The translations under genes were made by a program, and so were the position numbers. 64,000 nucleotides of DNA from Porphyra umbilicalis (lineage: Eukaryota > Rhodophyta > Bangiophyceae > Bangiales > Bangiaceae), in the NCBI GenBank assembly GCA_002049455.2, contig KV918924.1:101536-165535 (forward strand). Reading direction: 5' to 3'. Positions 11,061 to 21,887 of the stretch are shown piece by piece. The stretch's first letter is position 1; each line of letters opens with the position of its first letter. Under the pieces are notes generated by a model. That model ran no database searches, was not told the DNA's origin, and saw only the letters and a program-made list of their open reading frames with translations.

Positions 11061-12356
11061 TAAATAATGCTCCAGAACTTACTCGTATAGATTGTCTTTG
11101 ATCACAGCACAACTCCAGGCCAGGGTGTTTTCGCGTACGCGCTTTCAGTACAAGAAGACCGCCCTTGACTGAAATTCCCCTGGCCTTTAGGACAGGGTAC
11201 TATCCAACATGCGCATAGGGGCCCCCCTTCTAATTTTTTCCGAGCTAGTGCACGTTGCGGGAGTACTTGCGAAAAAGCGGGATGCACTCGGAGAGACCTC
11301 GTACGGCTCGGGCGGACGTCGCCGTACGTTGAGTCCGACATGGTTAGAAGCGTCAACTTGTACACTATCCGTACATGTATTTTTGCACGATGGCCGTACG
11401 TTGGGCGTTTGTGAGGTCCAACCATGTAGAAAGAGGTTTTTTTTCTCGTTCAGATGGCTTGAAACGGGGGATCTGTGCTTCAGACGAGCTGGAAACGAGG
11501 ATGCGTGCTGCATATGACCGCGGCGGGTGAGGAATTGAAGACGTAATTGATTAAACATGCCCCTGAGATGCTCTGGACGGTGTTTTTGTTCTTCAAACTT
11601 TTGAACGCGCAGGAGAGGGCCAAGATCTGGGACAGCCGAGAGTCGTGGAATGTGGTGTGACCGTGGCGCGCAGTGACTGAAGCGGGCAGTCGCGAGTGGC
11701 GTGACGCAGCTGCCCGCGTGGTGCTGTGCGCGGACCTGTGACGAGGAGAGGGCGGCGTCGTGCGTGTGGCCCGTGCGAGGGGGTGGTGGTGTCGCGGTGG
11801 CGGATCCGGCCGTGCGGGATGTCGCGCAACTGACCGCGCGGTACGTCGTGGGGGGAGGAGAACGGACAGGGGGGTACGTTCGGGGGGCTGTGGAGGGGTT
11901 GAGGGGCCGTGGGGCTGGAGGGGGGGAGGGGTGAAGACGCTGCTGGCTAGCAGGTGGCAGCCCCTACGGCGGCGGCGGCGGACCCTGCGCCCGCGCCCCC
12001 TGCTGCGATAGGCTTGCTACTGGCAACAAGCCTAGCCATCATGGACGAGGGGGCGGGAGTGGCGTGGCGTTTGCCCCAGGGGGCGGGTGGACTGCGCGGT
12101 AGCGGCGGCGGAGGCGGACGTGGGTGTGAGGCCGGTGGGCTGGGGGGGTGAGGCTGTCGGCGAGCCGTGCGTGGCTTGGGACTGTCGCAAGCACGGCGTC
12201 GCCTGGGTGGGGGGCCGGCGCGCTCCGGGGCGGACGGCTCTGGCGCGCGCGCCTGCCCGTGGACGCCCGCAATGACATAAAAATAAAAACCAATGCAGTG
12301 CATGAAAAATATAACCACGTGCCAAGTGAAGCGCGACGCGGCATGCTTCAAGTCTA

Positions 12357-12592
12357 TGGCGCGTCGCCAAAGAATGATCGGATCCGAGCAAGTTCCACAG
12401 CAAGTTGCAGCATGCTGTGACCGTGCTGTGACTGTGCTTGGAAATAAAATTGTATGCTGAGGGCTCCTGGATGGCTCTGTGGAAGGCAAGGACGATCACA
12501 GCAATTTTAAATTCTGTGCTGTGAGCTGCTGTGAACTGCTGTGACTTGCTGTGAGCGTTTCTCAGATCCGATCATTCTTTGGCAACGCGCCA
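12357..12592. mobile_element. TA-flanked MITE, array copy 2
   Basis: Same 236-bp element at the same place in the second unit, inherited by amplification of the unit rather than by a new insertion. Confidence 0.9.
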
Positions 12593-13889
12593 TAAATAAT
12601 GCTCCAGAACTTACTCGTATAGATTGTCTTTGATCACAGCACAACTCCAGGCCAGGGTGTTTTCGCGTACGCGCTTTCAGTACAAGAAGACCGCCCTTGA
12701 CTGAAATTCCCCTGGCCTTTAGGACAGGGTACTATCCAACATGCGCATAGGGGCCCCCCTTCTAATTTTTTCCGAGCTAGTGCACGTTGCGGGAGTACTT
12801 GCGAAAAAGCGGGATGCACGCGGAGAGACCTCGTACGGCTCGGGCGGACGTCGCCGTACGTTGAGTCCGACATGGTTAGAAGCGTCAACTTGTACACTAT
12901 CCGTACATGTATTTTTGCACGATGGCCGTACGTTGGGCGTTTGTGAGGTCCAACCATGTAGAAAGAGGTTTTTTTTCTCGTTCAGATGGCTTGAAACGGG
13001 GGATCTGTGCTTCAGACGAGCTGGAAACGAGGATGCGTGCTGCATATGACCGCGGCGGGTGAGGAATTGAAGACGTAATTGATTAAACATGCCCCTGAGA
13101 TGCTCTGGACGGTGTTTTTGTTCTTCAAACTTTTGAACGCGCAGGAGAGGGCCAAGATCTGGGACAGCCGAGAGTCGTGGAATGTGGTGTGACCGTGGCG
13201 CGCAGTGACTGAAGCGGGCAGTCGCGAGTGGCGTGACGCAGCTGCCCGCGTGGTGCTGTGCGCGGACCTGTGACGAGGAGAGGGCGGCGTCGTGCGTGTG
13301 GCCCGTGCGAGGGGGTGGTGGTGTCGCGGTGGCGGATCCGGCCGTGCGGGATGTCGCGCAACTGACCGCGCGGTACGTCGTGGGGGGAGGAGAACGGACA
13401 GGGGGGTACGTTCGGGGGGCTGTGGAGGGGTTGAGGGGCCGTGGGGCTGGAGGGGGGGAGGGGTGAAGACGCTGCTGGCTAGCAGGTGGCAGCCCCTACG
13501 GCGGCGGCGGCGGACCCTGCGCCCGCGCCCCCTGCTGCGATAGGCTTGCTACTGGCAACAAGCCTAGCCATCATGGACGAGGGGGCGGGAGTGGCGTGGC
13601 GTTTGCCCCAGGGGGCGGGTGGACTGCGCGGTAGCGGCGGCGGAGGCGGACGTGGGTGTGAGGCCGGTGGGCTGGGGGGGGTGAGGCTGTCGGCGAGCCG
13701 TGCGTGGCTTGGGACTGTCGCAAGTACGGCGTCGCCTGGGTGGGGGGCCGGCGCGCTCCGGGGCGGACGGCTCTGGCGCGCGCGCCTGCCCGTGGACGCC
13801 CGCAATGACATAAAAATAAAAACCAATGCAGTGCATGAAAAATATAACCACGTGCCAAGTGAAGCGCGACGCGGCATGCTTCAAGTCTA

Positions 13890-14125
13890 TGGCGCGTCGC
13901 CAAAGAATGATCGGATCCGAGCAAGTTCCACAGCAAGTTGCAGCATGCTGTGACCGTGCTGTGACTGTGCTTGGAAATAAAATTGTATGCTGAGGGCTCC
14001 TGGATGGCTCTGTGGAAGGCAAGGACGATCACAGCAATTTTAAATTCTGTGCTGTGAGCTGCTGTGAACTGCTGTGACTTGCTGTGAGCGTTTCTCAGAT
14101 CCGATCATTCTTTGGCAACGCGCCA
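13890..14125. mobile_element. TA-flanked MITE, array copy 3
   Basis: Same 236-bp element in the third unit, same TA junctions. Confidence 0.9.
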
Positions 14126-15422
14126 TAAATAATGCTCCAGAACTTACTCGTATAGATTGTCTTTGATCACAGCACAACTCCAGGCCAGGGTGTTTTCGCG
14201 TACGCGCTTTCAGTACAAGAAGACCGCCCTTGACTGAAATTCCCCTGGCCTTTAGGACAGGGTACTATCCAACATGCGCATAGGGGCCCCCCTTCTAATT
14301 TTTTCCGAGCTAGTGCACGTTGCGGGAGTACTTGCGAAAAAGCGGGATGCACGCGGAGAGACCTCGTACGGCTCGGGCGGACGTCGCCGTACGTTGAGTC
14401 CGACATGGTTAGAAGCGTCAACTTGTACACTATCCGTACATGTATTTTTGCACGATGGCCGTACGTTGGGCGTTTGTGAGGTCCAACCATGTAGAAAGAG
14501 GTTTTTTTTCTCGTTCAGATGGCTTGAAACGGGGGATCTGTGCTTCAGACGAGCTGGAAACGAGGATGCGTGCTGCATATGACCGCGGCGGGTGAGGAAT
14601 TGAAGACGTAATTGATTAAACATGCCCCTGAGATGCTCTGGACGGTGTTTTTGTTCTTCAAACTTTTGAACGCGCAGGAGAGGGCCAAGATCTGGGACAG
14701 CCGAGAGTCGTGGAATGTGGTGTGACCGTGGCGCGCAGTGACTGAAGCGGGCAGTCGCGAGTGGCGTGACGCAGCTGCCCGCGTGGTGCTGTGCGCGGAC
14801 CTGTGACGAGGAGAGGGCGGCGTCGTGCGTGTGGCCCGTGCGAGGGGGTGGTGGTGTCGCGGTGGCGGATCCGGCCGTGCGGGATGTCGCGCAACTGACC
14901 GCGCGGTACGTCGTGGGGGGAGGAGAACGGACAGGGGGGTACGTTCGGGGGGCTGTGGAGGGGTTGAGGGGCCGTGGGGCTGGAGGGGGGGAGGGGTGAA
15001 GACGCTGCTGGCTAGCAGGTGGCAGCCCCTACGGCGGCGGCGGCGGACCCTGCGCCCGCGCCCCCTGCTGCGATAGGCTTGCTACTGGCAACAAGCCTAG
15101 CCATCATGGACGAGGGGGCGGGAGTGGCGTGGCGTTTGCCCCAGGGGGCGGGTGGACTGCGCGGTAGCGGCGGCGGAGGCGGACGTGGGTGTGAGGCCGG
15201 TGGGCTGGGGGGGGTGAGGCTGTCGGCGAGCCGTGCGTGGCTTGGGACTGTCGCAAGCACGGCGTCGCCTGGGTGGGGGGCCGGCGCGCTCCGGGGCGGA
15301 CGGCTCTGGCGCGCGCGCCTGCCCGTGGACGCCCGCAATGACATAAAAATAAAAACCAATGCAGTGCATGAAAAATATAACCACGTGCCAAGTGAAGCGC
15401 GACGCGGCATGCTTCAAGTCTA

Positions 15423-15658
15423 TGGCGCGTCGCCAAAGAATGATCGGATCCGAGCAAGTTCCACAGCAAGTTGCAGCATGCTGTGACCGTGCTGTGACTG
15501 TGCTTGGAAATAAAATTGTATGCTGAGGGCTCCTGGATGGCTCTGTGGAAGGCAAGGACGATCACAGCAATTTTAAATTCTGTGCTGTGAGCTGCTGTGA
15601 ACTGCTGTGACTTGCTGTGAGCGTTTCTCAGATCCGATCATTCTTTGGCAACGCGCCA
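15423..15658. mobile_element. TA-flanked MITE, array copy 4
   Basis: Same 236-bp element in the fourth unit, same TA junctions. Confidence 0.9.
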
Positions 15659-16954
15659 TAAATAATGCTCCAGAACTTACTCGTATAGATTGTCTTTGAT
15701 CACAGCACAACTCCAGGCCAGGGTGTTTTCGCGTACGCGCTTTCAGTACAAGAAGACCGCCCTTGACTGAAATTCCCCTGGCCTTTAGGACAGGGTACTA
15801 TCCAACATGCGCATAGGGGCCCCCCTTCTAATTTTTTCCGAGCTAGTGCACGTTGCGGGAGTACTTGCGAAAAAGCGGGATGCACGCGGAGAGACCTCGT
15901 ACGGCTCGGGCGGACGTCGCCGTACGTTGAGTCCGACATGGTTAGAAGCGTCAACTTGTACACTATCCGTACATGTATTTTTGCACGATGGCCGTACGTT
16001 GGGCGTTTGTGAGGTCCAACCATGTAGAAAGAGGTTTTTTTTCTCGTTCAGATGGCTTGAAACGGGGGATCTGTGCTTCAGACGAGCTGGAAACGAGGAT
16101 GCGTGCTGCATATGACCGCGGCGGGTGAGGAATTGAAGACGTAATTGATTAAACATGCCCCTGAGATGCTCTGGACGGTGTTTTTGTTCTTCAAACTTTT
16201 GAACGCGCAGGAGAGGGCCAAGATCTGGGACAGCCGAGAGTCGTGGAATGTGGTGTGACCGTGGCGCGCAGTGACTGAAGCGGGCAGTCGCGAGTGGCGT
16301 GACGCAGCTGCCCGCGTGGTGCTGTGCGCGGACCTGTGACGAGGAGAGGGCGGCGTCGTGCGTGTGGCCCGTGCGAGGGGGTGGTGGTGTCGCGGTGGCG
16401 GATCCGGCCGTGCGGGATGTCGCGCAACTGACCGCGCGGTACGTCGTGGGGGAGGAGAACGGACAGGGGGGTACGTTCGGGGGGCTGTGGAGGGGTTGAG
16501 GGGCCGTGGGGCTGGAGGGGGGGAGGGGTGAAGACGCTGCTGGCTAGCAGGTGGCAGCCCCTACGGCGGCGGCGGCGGACCCTGCGCCCGCGCCCCCTGC
16601 TGCGATAGGCTTGCTACTGGCAACAAGCCTAGCCATCATGGACGAGGGGGCGGGAGTGGCGTGGCGTTTGCCCCAGGGGGCGGGTGGACTGCGCGGTAGC
16701 GGCGGCGGAGGCGGACGTGGGTGTGAGGCCGGTGGGCTGGGGGGGGTGAGGCTGTCGGCGAGCCGTGCGTGGCTTGGGACTGTCGCAAGCACGGCGTCGC
16801 CTGGGTGGGGGGCCGGCGCGCTCCGGGGCGGACGGCTCTGGCGCGCGCGCCTGCCCGTGGACGCCCGCAATGACATAAAAATAAAAACCAATGCAGTGCA
16901 TGAAAAATATAACCACGTGCCAAGTGAAGCGCGACGCGGCATGCTTCAAGTCTA

Positions 16955-17190
16955 TGGCGCGTCGCCAAAGAATGATCGGATCCGAGCAAGTTCCACAGCA
17001 AGTTGCAGCATGCTGTGACCGTGCTGTGACTGTGCTTGGAAATAAAATTGTATGCTGAGGGCTCCTGGATGGCTCTGTGGAAGGCAAGGACGATCACAGC
17101 AATTTTAAATTCTGTGCTGTGAGCTGCTGTGAACTGCTGTGACTTGCTGTGAGCGTTTCTCAGATCCGATCATTCTTTGGCAACGCGCCA
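16955..17190. mobile_element. TA-flanked MITE, array copy 5
   Basis: Same 236-bp element in the fifth unit, same TA junctions. Confidence 0.9.
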
Positions 17191-18427
17191 TAAATAATGC
17201 TCCAGAACTTACTCGTATAGATTGTCTTTGATCACAGCACAACTCCAGGCCAGGGTGTTTTCGCGTACGCGCTTTCAGTACAAGAAGACCGCCCTTGACT
17301 GAAATTCCCCTGGCCTTTAGGACAGGGTACTATCCAACATGCGCATAGGGGCCCCCCTTCTAATTTTTTCCGAGCTAGTGCACGTTGCGGGAGTACTTGC
17401 GAAAAAGCGGGATGCACGCGGAGAGACCTCGTACGGCTCGGGCGGACGTCGCCGTACGTTGAGTCCGACATGGTTAGAAGCGTCAACTTGTACACTATCC
17501 GTACATGTATTTTTGCACGATGGCCGTACGTTGGGCGTTTGTGAGGTCCAACCATGTAGAAAGAGGTTTTTTTTCTCGTTCAGATGGCTTGAAACGGGGG
17601 ATCTGTGCTTCAGACGAGCTGGAAACGAGGATGCGTGCTGCATATGACCGCGGCGGGTGAGGAATTGAAGACGTAATTGATTAAACATGCCCCTGAGATG
17701 CTCTGGACGGTGTTTTTGTTCTTCAAACTTTTGAACGCGCAGGAGAGGGCCAAGATCTGGGACAGCCGAGAGTCGTGGAATGTGGTGTGACCGTGGCGCG
17801 CAGTGACTGAAGCGGGCAGTCGCGAGTGGCGTGACGCAGCTGCCCGCGTGGTGCTGTGCGCGGACCTGTGACGAGGAGAGGGCGGCGTCGTGCGTGTGGC
17901 CCGTGCGAGGGGGTGGTGGTGTCGCGGTGGCGGATCCGGCCGTGCGGGATGTCGCGCAACTGACCGCGCGGTACGTCGTGGGGGGAGGAGAACGGACAGG
18001 GGGGTACGTTCGGGGGGCTGTGGAGGGGTTGAGGGGCCGTGGGGCTGGAGGGGGGGAGGGGTGAAGACGCTGCTGGCTAGCAGGTGGCAGCCCCTACGGC
18101 GGCGGCGGCGGACCCTGCGCCCGCGCCCCCTGCTGCGATAGGCTTGCTACTGGCAACAAGCCTAGCCATCATGGACGAGGGGGCGGGAGTGGCGTGGCGT
18201 TTGCCCCAGGGGGCGGGTGGACTGCGCGGTAGCGGCGGCGGAGGCGGACGTGGGTGTGAGGCCGGTGGGCTGGGGGGGGTGAGGCTGTCGGCGAGCCGTG
18301 CGTGGCTTGGGACTGTCGCAAGCACGGCGTCGCCTGGGTGGGGGGCCGGCGCGCACGGGGGCGGACGGCTTGCATGAAAATATATAACCACGTGCCAAGT
18401 GAAGCGCGACGCGGCATGCTTCAAGTC

Positions 18428-18429
18428 TA
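18428..18429. other. Empty MITE target site (TA) in the sixth array unit
   Basis: The sixth unit reads tcaagtcTAaataatgc without interruption. The other five read tcaagtcTA, then the 236-bp element, then TAaataatgc. This fixes the element boundaries and the 2-bp TA duplication. Confidence 0.92.
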
Positions 18430-18518
18430 AATAATGCTTCAGAACTTACTCAAATAGATTGTCTTCGATCACAGCACAACTCCAGGCCAGGGTGTTTTCG
18501 CGTACGCGCTTTCAGTTA

Positions 18519-19864
18519 GGTGTGAGCGGCAGCGGCTGCCGCTGCCGGCGGCGGGGCGCCCCCCGCCCCCGCCCGCGGCCGCCCGCAGACGCGCCGTGGG
18601 GGGTGGCCGCCGCCGTGCATGGCGGCGGCGCGGTGCGTCGCCGGCACGATGGGGGGGCGAGCCGCGGGCGGCGAGCGACCCGTCCGTGCCGAAAAAAAAG
18701 AAAGTGGGGGGGGGAGGGAGCGCCGCCCATGCTGCCGCCGCCGCGCCACCCGCACCGCCGCCGTCGCGGGGGCCGTCACCGCCACCGCCCCCGCCGCCGC
18801 CGCCGCCGCCGCCGTCACGCGCGAGCGACCTGGGGGCGCGACGGCGCGCCCGCCGCCGCGTCGTGACGCAGGTGGGGGGGCGGTGGCGGCGGGCCGCTCG
18901 GCGGTCGCCCCGCCGAGCGCCGCCCCCCCCCCCCCCCCCCCGCGCACCGGTCGAGCGCCGCCGCCGCGGCCGCCGTGCGCCCGCCGGGGCGGGTCGGTGG
19001 GCGCACAAACAACCCCAAAAAAAAAAAAAAAAAAAAAAAAAAAGGCGCCGCCCACTGGAGCGCGGCGCGGCGCCCGCGACGACGCCCCCCCCCCCCCCCC
19101 TCGCGGTGGACGCGGACGCGCGCCGCGGCGGCCGCGGGCGATTGCCGCCGGGCCCTTGCCGCCGCGGGGTGGGGGACCCGCCGGCCGTCGCCCACCGCGC
19201 CGTCGTTGCGCGGCGGCCCGGCGGGCCGGCGGCGCCCCCCGGCGCGGCGCGGCAGCGCGGCGGGCGGCCGCCGCCGTCGCGGCCGGCGGTCGGCGCGGGG
19301 GCCCGCAGGTCGCCCCGCCCACCCCCCCCCCCCCCCGCGGGCGGGGGCGCCACGACGGCGGCGGCGGCGGCGGCGGCGGCGGGGGCCACCCCCGCCCCTC
19401 CCCCGCCGGTCCGACGCTGCGGGGCGGCGGGCGGGCCGCCGCCGACGCGGTGCGACGCGGCGCGGCCGCGGACCGGGCGCCCGTGCCGGCGGCGCGAGCG
19501 CACCGGCGGGCGGGGAAGGGACGGCAGGGGTGGGAGGGGGCGCCGCCGCGCAACGGCGGCGGGGGCCGGGCGCCCACGGCGGGGCGACCGGGGGTGGGCG
19601 GGGGTCCCGCCGCGGGTCCCGCCGTGGCCGTCGGCCACGATGGCCGACGCCGCCCCCGATTTTCGATCCGCAGCGGCCCGCGCCGCAGCGGCGCGCGCCC
19701 GAGGCGGCAGAGCTGCCGGCAGCCCGAGCGCTGCCCGCTGCAGCGTGCCGGTGTGCGGCGCGTCCCCGCGACACCGTGCCGGCGCGGGTGTCCCGTGCGC
19801 CGACCCCCCGCGTGCCCTCCTCTCTCCCTCCTCTCGTCCCCCTCCCCCCCAACCCGCAGGGGCG
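18519..19864. other. Ultra-GC-rich 5' region of the hydrolase gene
   Basis: Array homology ends at 18518. The next 1.3 kb is almost entirely G/C with short tandem CCG/GGC runs, poly-C and poly-G tracts, and one A homopolymer of about 27 residues near 19017-19043. Open frames exist on both strands throughout, but their products are Arg/Pro/Gly/Ala filler with no recognisable domain. It may hold the promoter, 5' UTR and possibly a transit-peptide exon for the hydrolase. Confidence 0.45.
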
Positions 19865-20691
19865 ATGCCCCCCCCCCGCCCCACCTCCATCCCCGTCGCC
19901 CCAAGGGTGGCGCTCGAGGGGTTCCTCTACCCCCCCCCCCCCCCCGGGCGGGGGCGGCGGCGGCGCCCGCCGCCGCCCCCCGCGTCGGCCTTGTGCTCCT
20001 CCACCCCCACCCGCGCCTCGGCGGCGCGGCGGACCATGGGGTCGTCGTCGGCCTCGCGTCGGCCGCCGCCGCCGCGGGGGTCCCCGCGCTGGCGGTCAAC
20101 GCGCGGGGCGTCGGCGGCTCGGGGGGGGGGGGGGGGGGCTCCGCATCCCCCGACGGCCGCCGACGATGCGGTGGCGGCGGTGGCGTGGCTTGCCGCCCGC
20201 CTCGCCGGGTGCGGTGGGGGAGGGGGTGCGCATGCCGGTGGGGGTGGGGGTGGGCATGCCACCACGGCCGCCGCGCCGCCGCCGCCGCCGCCGCCACCCC
20301 CGACCGTCGCCCTCCTCGGCTACTCGTACGGCGCGGGCGTTGCGCTGCGTGCGGTAGGGCGGCTGCCACTCGTCCTCGTCTCCCCGCCCGTCGGCGCCGT
20401 CGCGTCGTTTGCACTCGGCGTGACGGTGCCTCGCGGCGGACGCGGCGGCGGCGGCGGCGGCGGCAGCGCGCCCGCCCTGTGGGTCGCCGGCGACCACGAT
20501 GTGTTTGCGGGCGTGGCCGACGTGCGCCGCGCCGCGGCGGCGGCGGCGGCCGCGGCGCGCGACGGCTCGGGGGTGGAGGTCGTCGTCGTGCCTGGCGCGG
20601 GGCACTTTTGGGAGGTGGGCTTTGGCACCCCCTGCCGGGCGGTGGTTGGGTGGCTCGTTGCGCTGCGGCCCGCCGTGGGGGGGGGGGGTGA
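19865..20691 (+). CDS. Alpha/beta hydrolase with frame breaks in homopolymers
   Basis: Starts at MPPPRPTSIPV. Reading across two homopolymer frame changes gives a coherent alpha/beta-hydrolase fold: RVALEGFLYPP, then after the poly-C at ~19930-19945 VGLVLLHPHPRLGG (the HPHP oxyanion-region motif of the 'HPHP' hydrolase group), a GVPALAVNARGVGGSGG strand and loop, then after the poly-G at ~20121-20136 the nucleophile elbow GYSYGAG at ~20318-20332, LWVAGDHDVF with the acidic residue (~20490), and VPGAGHFWEVG with the catalytic His (~20603). All three catalytic residues are present. The probable stop is TGA at 20689-20691, just after another poly-G tract; the neighbouring frame stays open to 21661. 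The frame changes are probably homopolymer length errors, though short introns cannot be excluded. Substrate unknown. It converges on the VIPP1-like gene, with stops 228 bp apart. Confidence 0.75.
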
Positions 20692-20919
20692 GCGCCGCCC
20701 AAACGCGCGCGCGCGGCGGCCTCTATGCACAGCAAGCACGCGCCCGGCGGGCACGCATTTTCCACACGCGCCAACGAGCACGCGGCCCCCCCCAACGCCC
20801 CGACGCGCCACCCCCGCTACTACGCGTTGCCAGCCTCCCGCGGGCGGCGGCCGACGTGCACGGGTTGTGACCGGCCGCCGGCCGCGTCGCAGCCGCCCTC
20901 CCCCCCCCCCCCCCCGGCA

Positions 20920-21887
20920 TCACTGCAGCTTGCGGCGGAGCGCGCGGAGCTCCACCTCCACCGCCGCGGCGCGGCAGCGTGCGTCGAGGCGCGCGTCGAG
21001 GGCGGACCCCCCCCCCCCCCCCCCCACCTCCGCGGCGACCTCCCACTCGTCGACCGCCGCCGCCGCCGCGCCCGCCGCCGCATCCACCGTCGCCGCCGCG
21101 CCGTCGACCGCCGCACGCGCGCGCGCCGACGCGGCCGCCGCCGTGGCCGCCGCACCCGCCGCCGCCGCGCGGCCGGCGAGGCGGCGCAGCTCGACGCGGC
21201 GGGCGGCGACCGCCGCCGCGCCCGCGCGCATGCGCGCCGCCTCGTCGGCGGCCGCGTCGGCGGCGGCGGTCGCCGCCGCCGCCGCCGCGTCGGCGGCGTG
21301 CGCGCGCGCCAGCGCGGCGGCGGCGAGCGCCTCGTTGCCGCTGCCGAGGGCGACGCGCGTGCACGCCCGCCACGCGCCCGCGTCGGCGGTCGCCGTTGCC
21401 GCGTGGCGGGTGGCCGACCGGGCGGCGCCCGTGGCGGCGGCGGTGGCGGTGGCTGCCGCCGCGGCGGCGCCGTCGAGGTCGACCATGGCGGTGCGCAGCT
21501 GGTCAGTGACGGGGGGGGCGGCGGTGGCGGGGGCCCACGCCGAGGGCCCGCCGTCGGCGGCGGCCGCCCACGGGGGGGGGTGGCACCGGCGGCACTGGAG
21601 GCGGCGGCGGCGGCGGCGGCGGCCGCGTCGGCGGCCGCGAGTGCCGCCGCCACCGCAATGACCGCGGCGGCAATGGCGGGGCCGGCGGGGCCGACGGTGA
21701 CAATGATCGGCGCGGACGTGGTGTACCAGTAGTAGTGGGTGCCCAAGACCATGGTCGGCGCCACCGCGGGGCGGGTGCCGGCGGCGCGGCGGGTGGGGCG
21801 CGGCGGAGCGCCGGCGGCGGCCACGCGCGACCGGCCGCGGAGGAGCGCCGCGGGCGCGGGGGCGACCAACGCGGCGGCCGGCGCCAT
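20920..21887 (-). CDS. VIPP1/IM30/PspA-family coiled-coil protein, probably plastid-targeted
   Basis: From ATG at 21887 the first ~45 residues (MAPAAALVAPAPAALLRGRS...) are rich in Ala, Arg and Pro with no acidic residue, like a plastid transit peptide. Then comes MVLGTHYYWYTTSAPIIVTV and a hydrophobic Ala/Val helix. After a frame change in the C/G run at ~21577-21585 the rest fits PspA/IM30: DQLRTAMVDLDGAA, AWRACTRVALGSGNEALAAA (the family's AL..GNE.LA..AL signature), a long helix with RVELRRLAGRAAAAGAA, VDEWEVAAEV, and a short C-terminal helix VEVELRALRRKLQ before TGA. Charged heptad positions are kept while other positions have drifted to Ala. Known role of the family: membrane remodelling, in plastids thylakoid maintenance. 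The usual N-terminal amphipathic helix is not evident; the hydrophobic segment may replace it or an exon may be missed. Confidence 0.62.

Larger units (their letters stand above)
9653..18518. repeat. Tandem array: five full and one partial copy of a ~1533-bp unit
   Basis: Unit boundaries, taken at ttaggacaggg, fall at 9653, 11187, 12719, 14252, 15785 and 17317, giving periods of 1532-1534 bp. Copies are almost identical, differing by single bases and homopolymer length (for example near 11210 and 16450). Each unit has a CGTACG-rich part, a GC-rich part and a 236-bp TA-flanked MITE. The sixth unit is truncated at about 18518, lacks the MITE and lacks a further ~60 bp around 18371. Small open frames of 77-155 codons recur in every unit only because the copies are identical; none resembles a known protein. 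Confidence 0.95.

Noticed and set aside
9653-18424. Families of 77-155-codon open frames repeated in each array unit
   Set aside because: They recur because the units are near-identical. Frames overlap on both strands, none has a domain, and several run through the MITE.
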